A stretch of DNA of 6,235 bases. It comes from Lachnospiraceae bacterium. GTDB taxonomy: Bacteria > Bacillota > Clostridia > Lachnospirales > Lachnospiraceae. Position 1 is the stretch's first letter. Every line of letters starts with the position of its first letter. Below, in pieces: positions 5,786-6,235 of this stretch. The stretch spans positions 1 to 6,235 of the forward strand of contig JAILNW010000425.1 in assembly GCA_024691145.1 (NCBI GenBank), given 5' to 3'. The notes below the pieces were generated by a model. The model saw only the letters and a list, made by a program, of their open reading frames with translations, did not search any database and was not told where the DNA came from. The translations under genes were made by a program, and so were the position numbers.

Positions 5786-6235
5786 TTATCTTTCTAATTC
5801 AAAATGTGTAGTCATTTCAAACTCTCTTTTACATTTTGGACATGTAACCACAATTCTCCCTTTTTCCATAGGAATTCTTAATGTCTGATTACAATATTTA
5901 CACTTAAAAAATATTTTTCCATCCTTAATAACCCTCTTATCATTTTTATTATTAACAATTATTTCATCAGCATCTTTTGTTTTATTTTTTCTTTTTGGCA
6001 CAAATCTTTTAAAAATATTTATAAAATACTCATTCTCCAATATCCTTAACCTGTGATTTTTTGCAAAAAACCTTAACAATAGAAAAAAAACAAAAATTGC
6101 ATTAATTGTAAAGTACATTTTCCCGTATTTTATGTATAAAACAGTAAATAATACTATTAAAACAACCAGTACATAATTAAGTATGTCCATACCATATTTT
6201 TCTTTCCATAATCTTACAAAAAAATCTTTTAAAAT
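5786..6235 (-). CDS. Small membrane protein with C-terminal zinc ribbon (5' end outside window)
   Basis: Two hydrophobic segments (about residues 4-20 and 25-43, counted from the ATG at 6190) are followed by a basic linker and a C-terminal zinc ribbon: C97-X2-C100 and C117-X2-C120, with 'FKCKYC' and 'TCPKC' knuckles. The helices should lie in the membrane with the ribbon probably cytoplasmic. The ATG at 6190 is probably not the true start. The frame stays open for 15 more codons to the window edge with no ATG, GTG or TTG, and the added residues (ILKDFFVRLWKEKYG) match what I remember of the N-terminus of a Lachnospiraceae family that begins 'FF.RF...RYG.DQL'. The only ribosome-binding-like sequence before 6190, GGAAAG at 6206-6201, is ten bases away. 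So I call a gene running off the right edge. It is co-directional with the glycosyltransferases and ends about 100 bases before them. Its function is unknown; metal binding is inferred from the four cysteines. Confidence 0.85.
   Translation of the reverse strand: MLKDFFVRLWKEKYGMDILNYVLVVLIVLFTVLYIKYGKMYFTINAIFVFFLLLRFFAKNHRLRILENEYFINIFKRFVPKRKNKTKDADEIIVNNKNDKRVIKDGKIFFKCKYCNQTLRIPMEKGRIVVTCPKCKREFEMTTHFELER

Noticed and set aside
1..6235. tRNA, rRNA, riboswitch, CRISPR array, transposase or att site
   Set aside because: No cloverleaf, regularly spaced repeats, transposase motifs or long leader regions were seen; all gaps between genes are about 100 bases or less.

Overview
The window looks like chromosomal DNA of a low-GC Gram-positive anaerobe, most likely a member of the Lachnospiraceae or a close relative. 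This rests on the strongly AT-rich composition (about one third GC by eye), AAAGGGAG/GGAAAGG-type ribosome binding sites, and the family resemblance of several proteins, notably the small two-helix zinc-ribbon protein and the anchored YkuE-like phosphoesterase. Genus cannot be fixed from the sequence alone.

Layout. (1) Positions 1-532, minus strand: the 5' part of a gene for a secreted protein with a signal peptide and a beta-rich, adhesion-like domain; it runs off the left edge. (2) Positions 533-625: a compact divergent promoter region with a very good -35/extended -10 promoter for the rightward gene. (3) Positions 626-1498, plus strand: a membrane-anchored metallophosphoesterase that appears to be monocistronic and ends in an intrinsic terminator. 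That terminator lies partly inside the 3' end of the convergent gene. (4) Positions 1517-6235, minus strand: a five-gene polysaccharide operon read right to left. In transcription order it encodes a small membrane zinc-ribbon protein (running off the right edge), two different GT4 glycosyltransferases, a multi-pass acyltransferase-3 membrane protein, and a CpsD/CapB-like P-loop protein. Gaps between the last four genes are only 19-33 nt, and a probable internal promoter sits just before the first glycosyltransferase.

How the genes fit together. The two GT-B enzymes would add sugars to a lipid-linked glycan on the inner face of the membrane. The acyltransferase would O-acylate (probably O-acetylate) the glycan or a membrane-bound precursor. 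The CpsD-like protein would normally control chain length or export, but its Walker A motif has Ser where the catalytic Lys should be. No initiating phosphoglycosyltransferase, flippase, polymerase or Wzz/CpsC partner is in the window, so it shows only part of the locus. The phosphoesterase could act on extracytoplasmic lipid-linked or pyrophosphate substrates, but its link to the operon is positional only.

The window is a fairly ordinary accessory polysaccharide region. The points that merit a second look are the degenerate P-loop, the terminator embedded in a convergent gene, the cysteine cluster in one glycosyltransferase, the unassigned zinc-ribbon membrane protein, and a 20-bp inverted repeat at the left edge. 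I found no RNA genes, insertion sequences or CRISPR arrays.
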